The position numbers and the translations under genes are program-made. The notes beneath the pieces were generated by a model, which searched no databases, was not told the DNA's origin, and saw only the letters and a list, made by a program, of their open reading frames with translations. Of a stretch of DNA of 64,000 nt, positions 47,613-58,472 are shown piece after piece. Source of the stretch: Cubamyces lactineus. Taxonomy: Eukaryota > Basidiomycota > Agaricomycetes > Polyporales > Polyporaceae. Position 1 is the stretch's first letter. Every line of letters starts with the position of its first letter. Location: contig JACDTU010000001.1 in the NCBI GenBank assembly GCA_022376465.1, positions 2,914,001 to 2,978,000 of the forward strand. The letters run 5' to 3'.

Positions 47613-50600
47613 TCACGTTTTGAAGGAGCGTCGGTTGGGCGTGACGATGTCCGAGTTGCGCCGCGTCGGAGCCCCCGACGCCGGGCTCTTCGCCCCAGGC
47701 AGGGCGGACATGGACTGCCGGCGCGAGGGTTGGTGCACCTTGAGCTCCTCGAGCGAGATGCCCAGCATCTCACAAAGCTCTTTCTGCGCCTGCACCATCG
47801 CCCGCAGCTCGGACGACGGCGAATCTGGCATCCGCAGGTCAGCCGAGAACGAATCGTGAAACTGGCGCGCGAACGGACCCATAGAGCTGCGCGTGGGCAC
47901 ATCTCCGGACGGGAAGCGAATGAGGTCGCGGCGCGCGGGGATCGGGGGCACGGGGGGAATGTCCTCGCCACCGCCGGGCGGCTGCCATGCCCCGGGAGAC
48001 GCCGCGCCGCTGTACCGATAGCTGCTGCTCGTGGACGAGCGTTGGCTGCGCCTGTACATCGACGTGCGGAGCCCAGCCTTGGACGCGCGCTGGCTGTTCT
48101 TGCGCGCGAGCAGGACGCGGCTCGAGCGGCGGCTCGGCGTAAGCTCCTTGCCCGACGATGATGACGGGGTCGGGTCGAGCATGATGCGGTCCGTGAAGTC
48201 GTCGAACTCCTGCGCGACCTCTTGCGCCTCCTGCCACGCCTCGTCGCGTTCCGCCTCGAGCGTCTCGATTCGCGCTTGCAACCGCTGCACCTCCCCGACC
48301 TGCTTCAGGAAGCTGCTGTTCAACTTCCGGAGGGCCATCGCGAGTGCGCTCCGCTGGTGGAGGTCGCGCAGTCGCGCAAGCTGCCCAAGCTGATCCGTCA
48401 CCGTGTACAGTTCCTCGGCGATGAGGTCAAGGGTCTCGTCCAAGTCGTTGAGCTCCTCCACCACACGAGCAACCAGATGGGGCTCGCCATACTCCACGCC
48501 CTCCGCGAGACGAGCGAGATGTTCGCGCGCCGCATTCCTCCGCCGCACACCCAGCTTGTAGTTCGTCTTCAACTCCCCGCTGCGCGCCTCCAGCCTCTTG
48601 ATCTCGTCGGGCAAGTCGCGCTCGAGGGTCTCCTGAGGAAGGATGCGGATGGCGGACGCGTCTGCAGACTGCCGGATCGCGGTCGAGACGATGTGCTGCA
48701 GCTGCTCCGACGTGAGCGTCCACTGCGCAGCTTCCATCGTGAGCCCGCGGAAGTTCACGCGCGAGGGCTGGAAGCGCGGTGCAGGCTGAGATGTCGAGAC
48801 CATTCGCGAACCGCTGCCGCCGCCGACCCCGCTGTTCAGCGAGGTCACAGACCCGGCTCGCATGCGCGCCGCGGCAGACCCATAGCTAGGGGCACGGGGG
48901 CCGCGCGGAAGCGATGGGCGCACGCGCGGGGGTCCTAGACGCTTCGTCGGGGTCGAGTCGGGGGTGTACGTCGCGCGCAGCGGGGTACTAGGAGGCGCGG
49001 GGATTTCACTTGAGCCTGCGCCAAGCCTCGAGTTGGGAGCAGGGCCGAGTGCCGGAGGCGAGGGAGGCGGGACCGAGATAGGTGCGGGTGGCTGAACAGG
49101 CGGCGTCGATCCGCGGGCCATCTCCATGTACGGAGGCGGCGGCTGCTCCACGCTGATCGAGGACGCGTGCGCATCCATCCTCGAACGGCCCGGAGACGGA
49201 GGCAAGGGCACCGAGGAAGGTGGTGGGGAGGGGAACGGCGAGAGCGAGCGCTTTTGCGGGATCGAGCTCTGCGACGAGGACGGCTGGGGGTGGAGAGAAC
49301 CCGAGTGCAAACTGGAGCGATACGACTGCTCTGACGAATCTGTCGCCGCGCGCGCATGGAACAGCGGGGTAGGGGGCGGAGGCGGGTCGAACGTGGCAGG
49401 ATACGACGGCGGGGGTGAGGAGAGCGGCTCGTCGGGGTTCGTGACTGAGCGCATGCGCCTGTGAGAGGACGCTTCCGTAGCTTTGGCCTGCTCGGAAGCG
49501 GACATATTCGACGACACCTGTGTCTGCCCCGCCTGGCTTGGAGCTTGACTGTGCGCAACACTCCCGTTCTGCGAATGCGCAGACGCAGACTCTGATCGAT
49601 CCCTCCCGCGCCGCGCCTCCTTCATCTGCTGCGTTTGCCCCTGCGCCTGTTGCTGTTGCTGCTGTTGTAGCTGCTGCTGCTGCGCAACAAATGCCTCGAT
49701 GCCGAACTGAGCCCCGCTCGTCGGCGGCTCGGGGATCGTCGAGTACTGCGACACACTGCGCGACGCGACCTGCTCCTCAATCGCGGTCAAGCGCTTGATC
49801 GCTTGCGACACCGGGGGATCCGCGACCATCGGACTGTCTGGCTGCGACCCGTTCGCGCTCTCGCCCGTCAGCGGGGGCGTTGGGGGCACACGGGAGGTCC
49901 GGGTGCTCGGTTTTGCGAAGATCGAGCCCGAGACACGCCCGCCGGGCCCGCGCGACGCCATGCGCGTCATATCGATCAGTCCCGTAGCGCGCATAGCAGT
50001 ACTGCCAGTACGATCAAGTGAGCTCCGAGGACCACCAGGGGGCGGGGGCGATGCGAAGGTACCAGACCACAGTGGGGAGAAGGCGTTTGGGGTCTCGGGG
50101 AACGTCTGTCTGTTGGTGGAGGCAGTTGACATGGACTCCCCACTAGAGCTCTGAAGGGGGGTCGGGATCGCGCTGTTATCTTCAGAGCGACGACCAAGCG
50201 GGAGGGGAGGAGGGGGGCCAGTCGAACGCTCACGCGCGATCTGGACAGGGAAGTTATCAAGGATGTCTGGAGACTCGACTGGCGTCTCTGCGGAAGAACT
50301 GCTGGTTCCGGCGGCCAAACGTGCGGACGTGGGAGTGGGCACTCCTAAACCAGACGCGACGGAGGGTTGGGGAGAAGGGGGTACCAAAACCGAAGAGGGA
50401 CGTTCGCCAATGGGAAGAAGCACTGCTGGTCTAGAGGACGCTCCGGCAATGGCGCCGCGAGTGACACCGCTCTCTGAAATGGTGCGTGTGACCGCGAGCC
50501 GGCCGTTCGTTATGGCAAATGCACCTGACGAGCGCATCGTACCTGGCATGGCTGACCCACCCCTATCGAATGCTGCACCCAGCATACCCTTTGGCTTCGA

Positions 50601-52030
50601 GGCATTCGACGGACGTCTCTCACCAGTAGTGCTGAGAGACGCCGCGGAATCGGTGGCAGAGCGGGCGTGATTGTGGGACGCATCTGTGCCGAGCGATGAC
50701 GAGCTCGCATTTGCCTCGGACAAATTCACGGCCCGTTGCTGTGCAAGGGAGTTCGCCAGCGAGCGACTCGAGGCATTCGACACATTCGATGTGACTTGAT
50801 TTAGCACCCCTGGAGTCTCTGGTACCGATGGAGCGGGCGACGATGCCTCTGAGATGGGAGAGATGGGAGGCATACTGATCGTCTGCTCGCGACGCAGCCG
50901 ACCAGTGCTCTTCGGTCGTTTCAGCGTGTGTGGTGGTGCAAGCTCGTTGGTCTCCCCACTGTCCAGCACGAGAGTAACGGAGTTACGCTGGCTCTTGCCG
51001 TCCACGCTCAACCCTAGTTCCGCGCGCGAGGGAAGACGCGGGACTGGAGGCACAGAGGACGACCGCGCGCTCCCAGGTTCCCCGCTGCTAGCCCGCCGCT
51101 CGCGCAAGTATGGGGAGTTGATGAGCGGATGCTCCCCTCGGGGCAACGTTGCCGAGTCCTGGCGGGTGATGCCGGACTTATACTTGGACGCGCGGGACTC
51201 GTTCGAGAGGAAAGTGGCAACCAAAGCGCGAGCCATGCTCGTACCCGACACTGCTGAGGAGATGTCATCCGTCAGTGCGGAGGATGGACTGGGCGGTCGA
51301 CTGTTCTTCGTAGGAAGAGGTGGTGGGATGCTACTGTTGGTATCAGCGCTATCCTCGGCGGACGATTGCACTCTGATCTTTGCGCTCGTCGAATTGTTGG
51401 GTATCTTGATCGGCGAGGGAGTAGGCTTCCTGGAAGAGTGCACTGCGCTCTGCGACGCGTCTGAATGGGCACGGTCGAAGATGTACCCGGGATACACTCA
51501 CTGCCTCTGATACATCTTCTGTGCTGCGCGCGTTCTGGACGGACGTATCGACCTGTAGACGGTTTGGCTGACGGAAAGTTTGTGAGCTTGCGTACGCGTA
51601 ATTACTGGTGGTAGCGCACCTGCAGCGGTTCCTCCCATATCGTGCTATCTTCGGGACTAGCGCCTCGCGTCCGGGTGCTGTTACTTGGCTCTGTCTGCGT
51701 TCGTCCACCGTTTGGGAGGGAGACGTTCCGCTTGGGCGGTGTGCGGTTACCAGCGTCGGGGAGTATGCTGGGCGGAATGAGAGGTTCGCTTGTATCAAAT
51801 TCCAGTTGAATCTGAGGCGATACAGCCGCAGAGCGCTCTATGCTAGTAGAAGGCTCGCGCCCTTCTGGAAAGGTTGCGCCGAAGGGGCCCTGCTCATTGA
51901 TCTCGACTATTGCAGGAGACTCAAACGAGGCTGGCGAGGGGGGAGACTGCACACGCGATAGGCCTTTAGCAGATGCTTTCTTCTTGGTATGGGTCCTGTA
52001 GCGTTTGTTGACGTTGAAGACGGACAGCAT
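47613..52030 (-). CDS. Large Ser/Pro-rich coiled-coil protein, 1432 aa
   Basis: Three exons (introns 51553-51619 and 51450-51501), the last of 3837 bases. The N-terminal two thirds are disordered: Ser/Pro/Thr-rich with many SP/TP sites (possible kinase targets) and a short polyglutamine tract (QQQQLQQQQQQQ, near 49643-49688). The C-terminal third is helical, with probable coiled coils in LEARSGELKTNYKLGVRRRN, VVEELNDLDETLDLIAEEL and VGEVQRLQARIETLEAERDE. The resemblance to fungal septation or cell-polarity scaffold proteins (Uds1-like) is only compositional, and I do not assign a function. A 326 bp internal piece (49210-49535) was copied to 39483-39808. The start is MLSVFNVNKRYRTHTKKK; no signal or membrane segment is seen. 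Confidence 0.8.
49640..49690 (-). repeat. CAG/CAA repeat encoding polyglutamine
   Basis: Imperfect CAG/CAA triplets in the large coiled-coil gene, coding for QQQQ, Leu, then seven Gln. Confidence 0.85.
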
Positions 52031-54338
52031 CGGAAGACAGGCACAGGACGGAGACGGAGGCGGAGATGCGAAAGGAAGCAGACATATAACAAGAGGTGCG
52101 TTGGAAGGAAGAGAGAGAAACCCTGCGCGACGACGAGACTACGTTCGAGGACGACGGGGACGGCGGCGAGCAAGGGGAGGATGTGAGAAGAGGGAGGGAA
52201 GGGGAGTAATATTGACTTTGGCCATCAGCGATGTCTTGACGCCGCCTCGTTCTGGCTTGCGACCATCATCCCCGATGGGCGCTTACCCGTTTCTCCCCCT
52301 CCTCTCTGTTTGTCCCTGTTGTATCCCATCGCCTTTTCGGGCGGTTACGGCATCCCGCGCACCTGTGCTTCCGCAGGCCCGCCAGTGTGAACGCTCGTCC
52401 GTTCTTGCCCAAATCCCGCAACGACCACCGATGCGAAGTCAAAGCAGAGTTCGCGCCCAGAGCCCTCTGTCCAACGCAGGACTCGAGGATCACGTCCAGG
52501 AACAGCTCATGGCCCGGCAACGTCCCATCAAACCCCGCGGCTGCGCGCCCCGACTGCCAGACCGAGCTGCTGCCTCTCTAGACGGCGTCAGCAGTCGTCC
52601 ATGTGCTCTGCTCATTTCTTGCCCTTCTTATCGCCACTCTATGTGGTGTTCCCATAGTCCTTGACAGGTTCCGCGGCTTCCCACTGCTGGTATCCAGCGA
52701 TGCCCTCGACGTCGAGCGCACTGCTTACCGCGCTTTTTGATGCGCCTGCTGCAGTGCACGGATGTAGCGTAGCATAGGCCCCGCCACACCTCCAACCCAT
52801 TTCGCCATCAAGACCGTTCGTCCCCTAGTTTCGGCTGTCGTTTCCCGTCGGCGGGATCTACTTACAACATTCCGACTGAATACCTCGCGGGACCGTCCCC
52901 CCTCCGCCCGTAGGTCCTACCCCTTGCTGCACTCTACTCTGCAGATCATTCTGTGAGATTATCTCGTGTCAACCGAGTAGTAGTATTCGTCGCGTGTATG
53001 AGGAACCTCCACCAAGGTAGGTACAACATGATATGTGTGTAGAGCAATATCGGTCAAAGACTGGCTTCCCATATGAACAGCATCTGCAGGTAATGTCGGC
53101 CATAACATCGCTTCTGTCGTCCTTATTGCATATCGACACTCATTCGCAGACTCGCAATACTGGTTATTCCTGTTGCCAAACTCTCGAGGTGGCACTCCGC
53201 ACTCGCCGTGCTCATGCCGAAGGTATTGCAATATGGTGTTCTTACAAGTTACCGGGAAAGCACCCGCTGCTTCCCAGGTGCAAACTCTACTCGCCTGCGT
53301 ATCTGATTATGTCACCCCTCGCACTCCCTCTCATCATGCAGGCTGCTGCGTGCCGCATACCGGCCGCTGCGGGTGGTTCGTCGGTCATAGTATGTGCTGC
53401 GGGTCAGCTTGCCCGCGGTCCACCACCTCGATGGAGAATGCTAACTCTCTCCCCTCTCACTCCTCCGAGGCTTCAATACTCCAATCCGGAACTTCGTGCC
53501 TCTATGCCTCTACACACTCTCACGCTGTCAGGTCGCACGGTACGGCCAATGCGCGTTGCCGCCCGGCACATCCTTCCAGGAGTTTGGACCGAGGCTGGAC
53601 TGATACGATCACAAACTAGCTTTCCGCCATCGCCATCTCCCCCGCCCAGCCTGAGCCAAGTCGCAGGACTTGCCGCGTTCTTGGTTGTGGCCTCCGCGTT
53701 TACCACCGGGGGCGCGACGAACTGATACGCAGAGGATCTGAATACCGGAGCGTCATGGTGCACCGCGGAGCGCGAAAGGCGCGACGCACCGAGCATCGTA
53801 CATCTAATTACGATGCGACGCGCTAACCACCCCCAAGCGCTACGTATGGTACGCCAGCGAGCACGGTAGTCCTGTGGGCGGTCAGCACGTACTACGGTGC
53901 ATCGCATCATCGCCCCGGTGGGCACTAGTGCCGCGGGTACGCGCGATCTGCGCGCGCGTAGTGAATGCGATGTCGGAAACGCACGTGCTCCCTCAGAGCT
54001 TGCGCTTCGTAACGGGGCGCAACACGTTTGGATCACGGAGTGGTTTGCGGTACACTAGCATGCGCTCCCCGCGTGGTGGCTTGATCCCAGTGGCCCCCAA
54101 AGATCTTGGCTCGTGCACTTCAACGTCAGCAAATTACACTCACCTATACCCGCGTTCATCGCGAGACGGTTGCTCGCCTCAGCGCTGCTTGGGTTGTAGG
54201 ACGCGCAAATGCTCCCGCTCAGCATACGTAGTGATGGCACGGCACACCAAGGTGATCGGTGGCTGTGCTCCCTCAAAAGCGTACGGTAGCCACGCATTGG
54301 GTTGCCATTTCAGCTTAGCTATACCTTGCAGTGCATCA
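52031..54338. other. Intergenic, 2.3 kb without supported gene
   Basis: Upstream of the coiled-coil gene. Open frames of up to 230 codons exist (53033-53725), but they lack codon bias, splice structure or any recognisable motif. A thin scatter of FunK1-like words near 54100-54330 suggests that decayed kinase sequence may begin here. Confidence 0.4.
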
Positions 54339-55330
54339 GGCTTCTGTGCCTTCATCTATCTCGCACAAGCCTCCTTGACCACGCTCAGGCGCGTTATCAC
54401 AGGCAACAGCGCGTTGATTGCGCGACCACCAGAGAAGGTGTGCAAGGCGATGATGGGTTCTCCTTTGTGCCTCGACTGGATTCCTCGTATAGAGCTATCC
54501 ATTATTGTGGTCAACATCTGTGTTGCCCTTGGCCATGCCAGTAACGTTAACGAACTACTAATGGAGACATATGATGTCTTAGAGAGTGAGCCATATCTTT
54601 CTTTACCCTGCTCGAGCACCCGAACTGATGAAGTCCCGCTGTCTCACAGCGCACCGGCCCGCGCCGAAAAGTATTGCAGTATTCCCATGGCGATGACCCC
54701 ATGCAGCATTCTCGTGTCTTCAGGCACACGTTCGACTGCTTGCGTGCCGCGTTTATGGTCGCTGGTCATTCCTTCGGGAGGACCGCCGTAACCAGGAGGG
54801 TATCCGCGGTGTTCTCGTGGATCTTGACTGCTCTTGTACGCCAGAAATCCCGGGCAGCGAGGACTTGGAAGCACTACGATCCGGATGGGCGAGCCTGTCG
54901 TTCTGTAAGTTTGCAATCCGAGTCATATGGACGGAGGCCCTCAGATCGCTCCAATGTGTTCTGCTCGTGCTTCTTGCAATACGTTTTGAGGCTGCTACAC
55001 CGGCGAGCGTTGATTCCAGAAGGATGCCCATACTTTCGGAGAAAACGAAGTCTGTATATGTCAGTCGGTATCGTTGCAACTTGCGATGCTATTGTGACAG
55101 GCCTGGCCGCGACACCTGCGGCGGCGGCGTCCAGCAGCCCCTCAATCGCCCTGGAGATCTCAAGCCCCGAGCGAATGGTCTGCAGTCGCCTGTGGTACGA
55201 CGCAGAGCCCGTGTTCTAGACACTCTACCGAATGCTGCTCCGCGTGGTCCCGAAGAGGCCGTAGAGACGAGAGACTCCGTAAATTGCTTGCACTACGACT
55301 GTGGCGACCTCAACGCATACACGTTCGCCC
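54339..55330 (+). pseudogene. Decayed FunK1 kinase copy (psi-1)
   Basis: Scattered but collinear similarity to the FunK1 genes: ALGHASNVNELLMETYDVLE (matching EYAKSVNDLLKVAYDALE), an intron starting gtgagcc and ending cacag, a catalytic loop that reads PMAMTPCSILVSSG in place of HRDMSPxNILVSSG, GVLVDLDCS, MPILSEKTKSVYV (matching MPVLSAKARALYV) and WYDAEPVF followed by a stop codon where functional copies have Trp, then TLYRMLLRVVP. The frames are shifted between blocks. Catalytic Asp and Asn are gone and there is an internal stop, so it is not a functional kinase. It seems to belong to a different FunK1 branch from A, B and D. Confidence 0.75.
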
Positions 55331-55857
55331 TTCCCATGGTCCGCCGCGACAGCAGAGTGCCGCTCGTCAGCAATGGGGACTACGCTTTTGCCGCGGCTTT
55401 CGTCCCGGGTGGCGGGTGTAGTGGATTTGCTTTATATTATGGCCAGGCTTGTTTTTGCGAAAACAAGGTAACAGTGTCCTTTTGACTAGGAGCGCACGCC
55501 TTACGGAAGGCAAGAAGCAACCGACTTCGCGATAGAAGCCCGGTTCCCTCCAGGATGCACAGCAGCGCAATGAACCTCGCTTGAGAGCATGAGGTACACC
55601 TGCTACAGGCTGGCAGGGATGTTCAGCAAGAATCATAACCATGTCTCGTGTGCCATACGTCAAGGGAAGCTCGGTTCCCCCATGCAGTACTCGAGAAGTC
55701 TCTGGTAGAAACTGGCTACAATCTCTCGAGTAGACCCTCGCACAGCGATGAGTGGCTGTGCATCGAGCGAAAGGAACAAAGGCGCGTGACAGTAGCCGCC
55801 ATGCCGTGGGCCACACCATCGGCTTTCGAGTTAGCCACGCGTAGCGCTCCAGGTCTC

Positions 55858-57256
55858 TGCTCCAGCTTCTACCTCGCGCGGCCATCCCTAACCCAGTACA
55901 CACTCACTGATATCACAGCTTCCTCGCGCGATCACCAGAGAAGGCCGACACAAGTTCCACCGGCAGCGGGTGTCGTTCACAATACGTCGACTCAGAAGAG
56001 TTCAGGCTATCCACGGATCCGAATACTCCTATCCGTTTTGACTCACTCCCCCCTCCCACTCAGTATCGTGTGGCTATGGCTGACGTGTATGTCGGTATTA
56101 GCTGTGCTAGAAGCGTCAACGATATTTTGATGGCTGCATACGACGTCCTCGAGGGTGAGTTATGGGCTCCAACGCGTCGTGTCTGGTGGGCCAAGTCTAA
56201 CTCATTGTGACTATGCTACAGCGCACCGAAAGATACTTCGACTTGGGAGAACGCATGGATCTTATACTGGACTTGATCCATCTACTATCCTCGTATCCTC
56301 AGGCCTGCACTTCTACCCTCGCGTTTGGTAAGTCTCGATAATATACAAATCTTGCGGCCTCCGTGAATGCTGAATATGTCCTGTACAGCGAAATGGGCGA
56401 ACTAGGGCCACGCGGACTCTTCGTTGACTTCGACGCCCACGTATCCACGGCTGGCGGCGAGGTACAACCATCCCTGGTTCGGCGGTTCAGCATGGTAAGC
56501 GTCAGGAGTGGCACTTCCTCCGCCGATAGTATACTTAAGCTCATTTGTGACGCTTCCCAGGCTAGGCCCATATACGCTGCGCGCGCCGTTGCGGCTTCAC
56601 GTGAGGTTCCTGCTGCAAAGACCTTATTGTACAAGAAGATGCCCTCACTTTCTGTAGAGGCGAAGTCTTTGTATATCAAGCTGCACGGAGAATCTCGCTA
56701 CAACCGGTACTGCGATGATCTCCGTGGTGACACCTACCATGGTGGCGTACGCCCGTCCTGCAGCGACGCAGATGATCTTGCTGACGTTGCAGATGCGCTT
56801 CCTTTCTATCATCACCCACGGTACGACGCGGAGTCAGTGTTCTGGACCCTCTACGCGACCCTGCTCCGTGTTCTTCCAAGAGGAGGCGTTGAGACGGAGA
56901 TATCTGAGCGCGCGTTGCGTCGTGACTGGGCCATCCTCACATCTCACGCCATCCCGGACGAAGGAAGATTGCCTGTGTACCGTGACCAAAGAAATGCGTT
57001 GCTCGATTCGGGAAGATACATATTTATTACGCCCTTCCTTCCGGAGATGCAAGACGTCGCAGACCTACTCCTCCTCATGGTCAAGCAAGTGTTGCCATCG
57101 TATGCGCTCATGACATCACCCCCGCCTTTCTACGACCACCTGCACGAAGCTTTGCAGCGACTTATCCTTGAATATCTCGTTTCGCACGAAGCAAATCCGA
57201 TCCCGCTCACTGTTGGCGCTCTCCGCCCTGCTGGAAGAGCTGTTGATCTGTGCTAA
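55858..57256 (+). pseudogene. Degenerate FunK1 copy with intact C-lobe (psi-2)
   Basis: The upstream part is broken, but VYVGISCARSVNDILMAAYD, an intron (about 56152-56221), GLFVDFDAHV and the last exon (from about 56561) are clean. The last exon reads PRYDAESVFWTLYATLLRVL, DVADLLLLMVKQVLPSYALM and PIPLTVGALRPAGRAVDLC, then stop. Introns at 56330-56388 and 56494-56560 keep the frame. The catalytic loop reads YTGLDPSTILVSSG, so both the catalytic Asp and the Asn are lost. It could be a pseudokinase or a pseudogene in decay; a complete start exon could not be found. It shares words (for example YLARPSLT and GCGCGACCACCAGAGAAGG-like DNA) with psi-1, so the two are probably tandem duplicates. Confidence 0.7.
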
Positions 57257-58258
57257 CTCGACGATAACCTCGCCTCCTCTAGTTCCGGGCTAACTTGGAG
57301 TCGCTAATCTGCAGAGGAACCTCACGTAGTTTTTGAAGTGTTGTTGTATCTCATAGAGCAATAGTATCATGACCTTTCGTGACATAGCGTGAGGAGGAAC
57401 TCTAGGGATCCACACTCTGCCCTCCCAGTGAGCGCAGAGGAGGAATCTTTAGTCGGCTTGAAGTATCGGCATAGAATGTAGTAGGGTAGCCATGATTACA
57501 ATGGATCATCCGCCCGGCGAGACAAACAGCTGCAGAACGAAGGCCGCTACAGCTAGTAGACACCTTCCCCTGCAAAAACTCCGCTGAATCCCTGAAATGG
57601 CCAGCAAAAGGCTTTCTGCGAGTTCAACTCTGCGTGAATCTCTTGAAACATTTTCAGAGAGGTGTCCAAGCGTGTCGTTTCGCCCTTGATTCGTCCGACT
57701 CCAAAGATGCGTATATTTCCCTAGTGGATTGCGCAGTTCTTGATCGGAGTCCATGCAATGCTGAACAAAAGGCCGGGAGCTCATGCACTGCGGCGCGTTC
57801 TACAACGCATTCTTGGGCGTAAATTCCCACCAGCTCGGCTGAGAGCTTGACTCTGAGCCTTGGACGGGTATGAGCTGCCGGTGAACGCGGTGGAGCACAC
57901 TTACTTACATCAAGCCATGGCTGGAAGCCTCGTGTCTGTGGAGACTCTGAACAAAGGAGAATTGGTCTTGGGCTGCGGTGATTGGCTTGCCGCTGATTCC
58001 GGCTGGGCCCCCGCCAGTCCACCAGAGATCCTACATGAAGCTCATTTTGGTAGGTGCTGACCAGTGATGGTGCCACGGTGTGACGTTCGAGTGTAGGCCC
58101 GTACGCGTGCAACGATACGGCATCCCTGATCACTGTTAGAATATTACTACCTAGGAGTAGAATATGACATAGTATACCATAGTCATGTTCAACTAGGACA
58201 GTCAGACCGGTGGAGGAAAGGTCGGGGAAGAAGACCGGCGCGCGGCGACTCAGCCAAC
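57257..58258. other. Intergenic between psi-2 and kinase D
   Basis: About 1 kb. No supported gene; AT-richer than the coding neighbours. Confidence 0.5.
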
Positions 58259-58472
58259 GGGCGTCTACAAGGTGGCTAAGATGTGACGGAGTCACACAAA
58301 GGACCATGCGCGCTTGGCTGTTGGCTAAAGTGAACAATCACTGGCACCGCTGTCGACCGTAACTTGCTTCCTCCCCTCATCCACGCCCTCGAGCTTTGAC
58401 TCGCCCACCCAAAAATAAGACTCCGACTCCTTAGCCACATAGGCGTTGAACCAGTATATAAATCCTCAAGAG
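58259..58472 (+). repeat. Conserved FunK1 upstream block (copy D) with TATA motif
   Basis: Matches the reverse complement of copies A and B, for example gggcgtctacaaggtggcta starting near 58259 and a CTCGAGCTTTGACTCGCCCA-like stretch near 58391. TATAAA at 58457-58462 ends 10 bases before the ATG, exactly as in the other two. Confidence 0.8.

Noticed and set aside
53033..53725. 230-codon plus-strand frame upstream of the coiled-coil gene
   Set aside because: Lacks codon bias, splice structure and any recognised motif; reads as random sequence.
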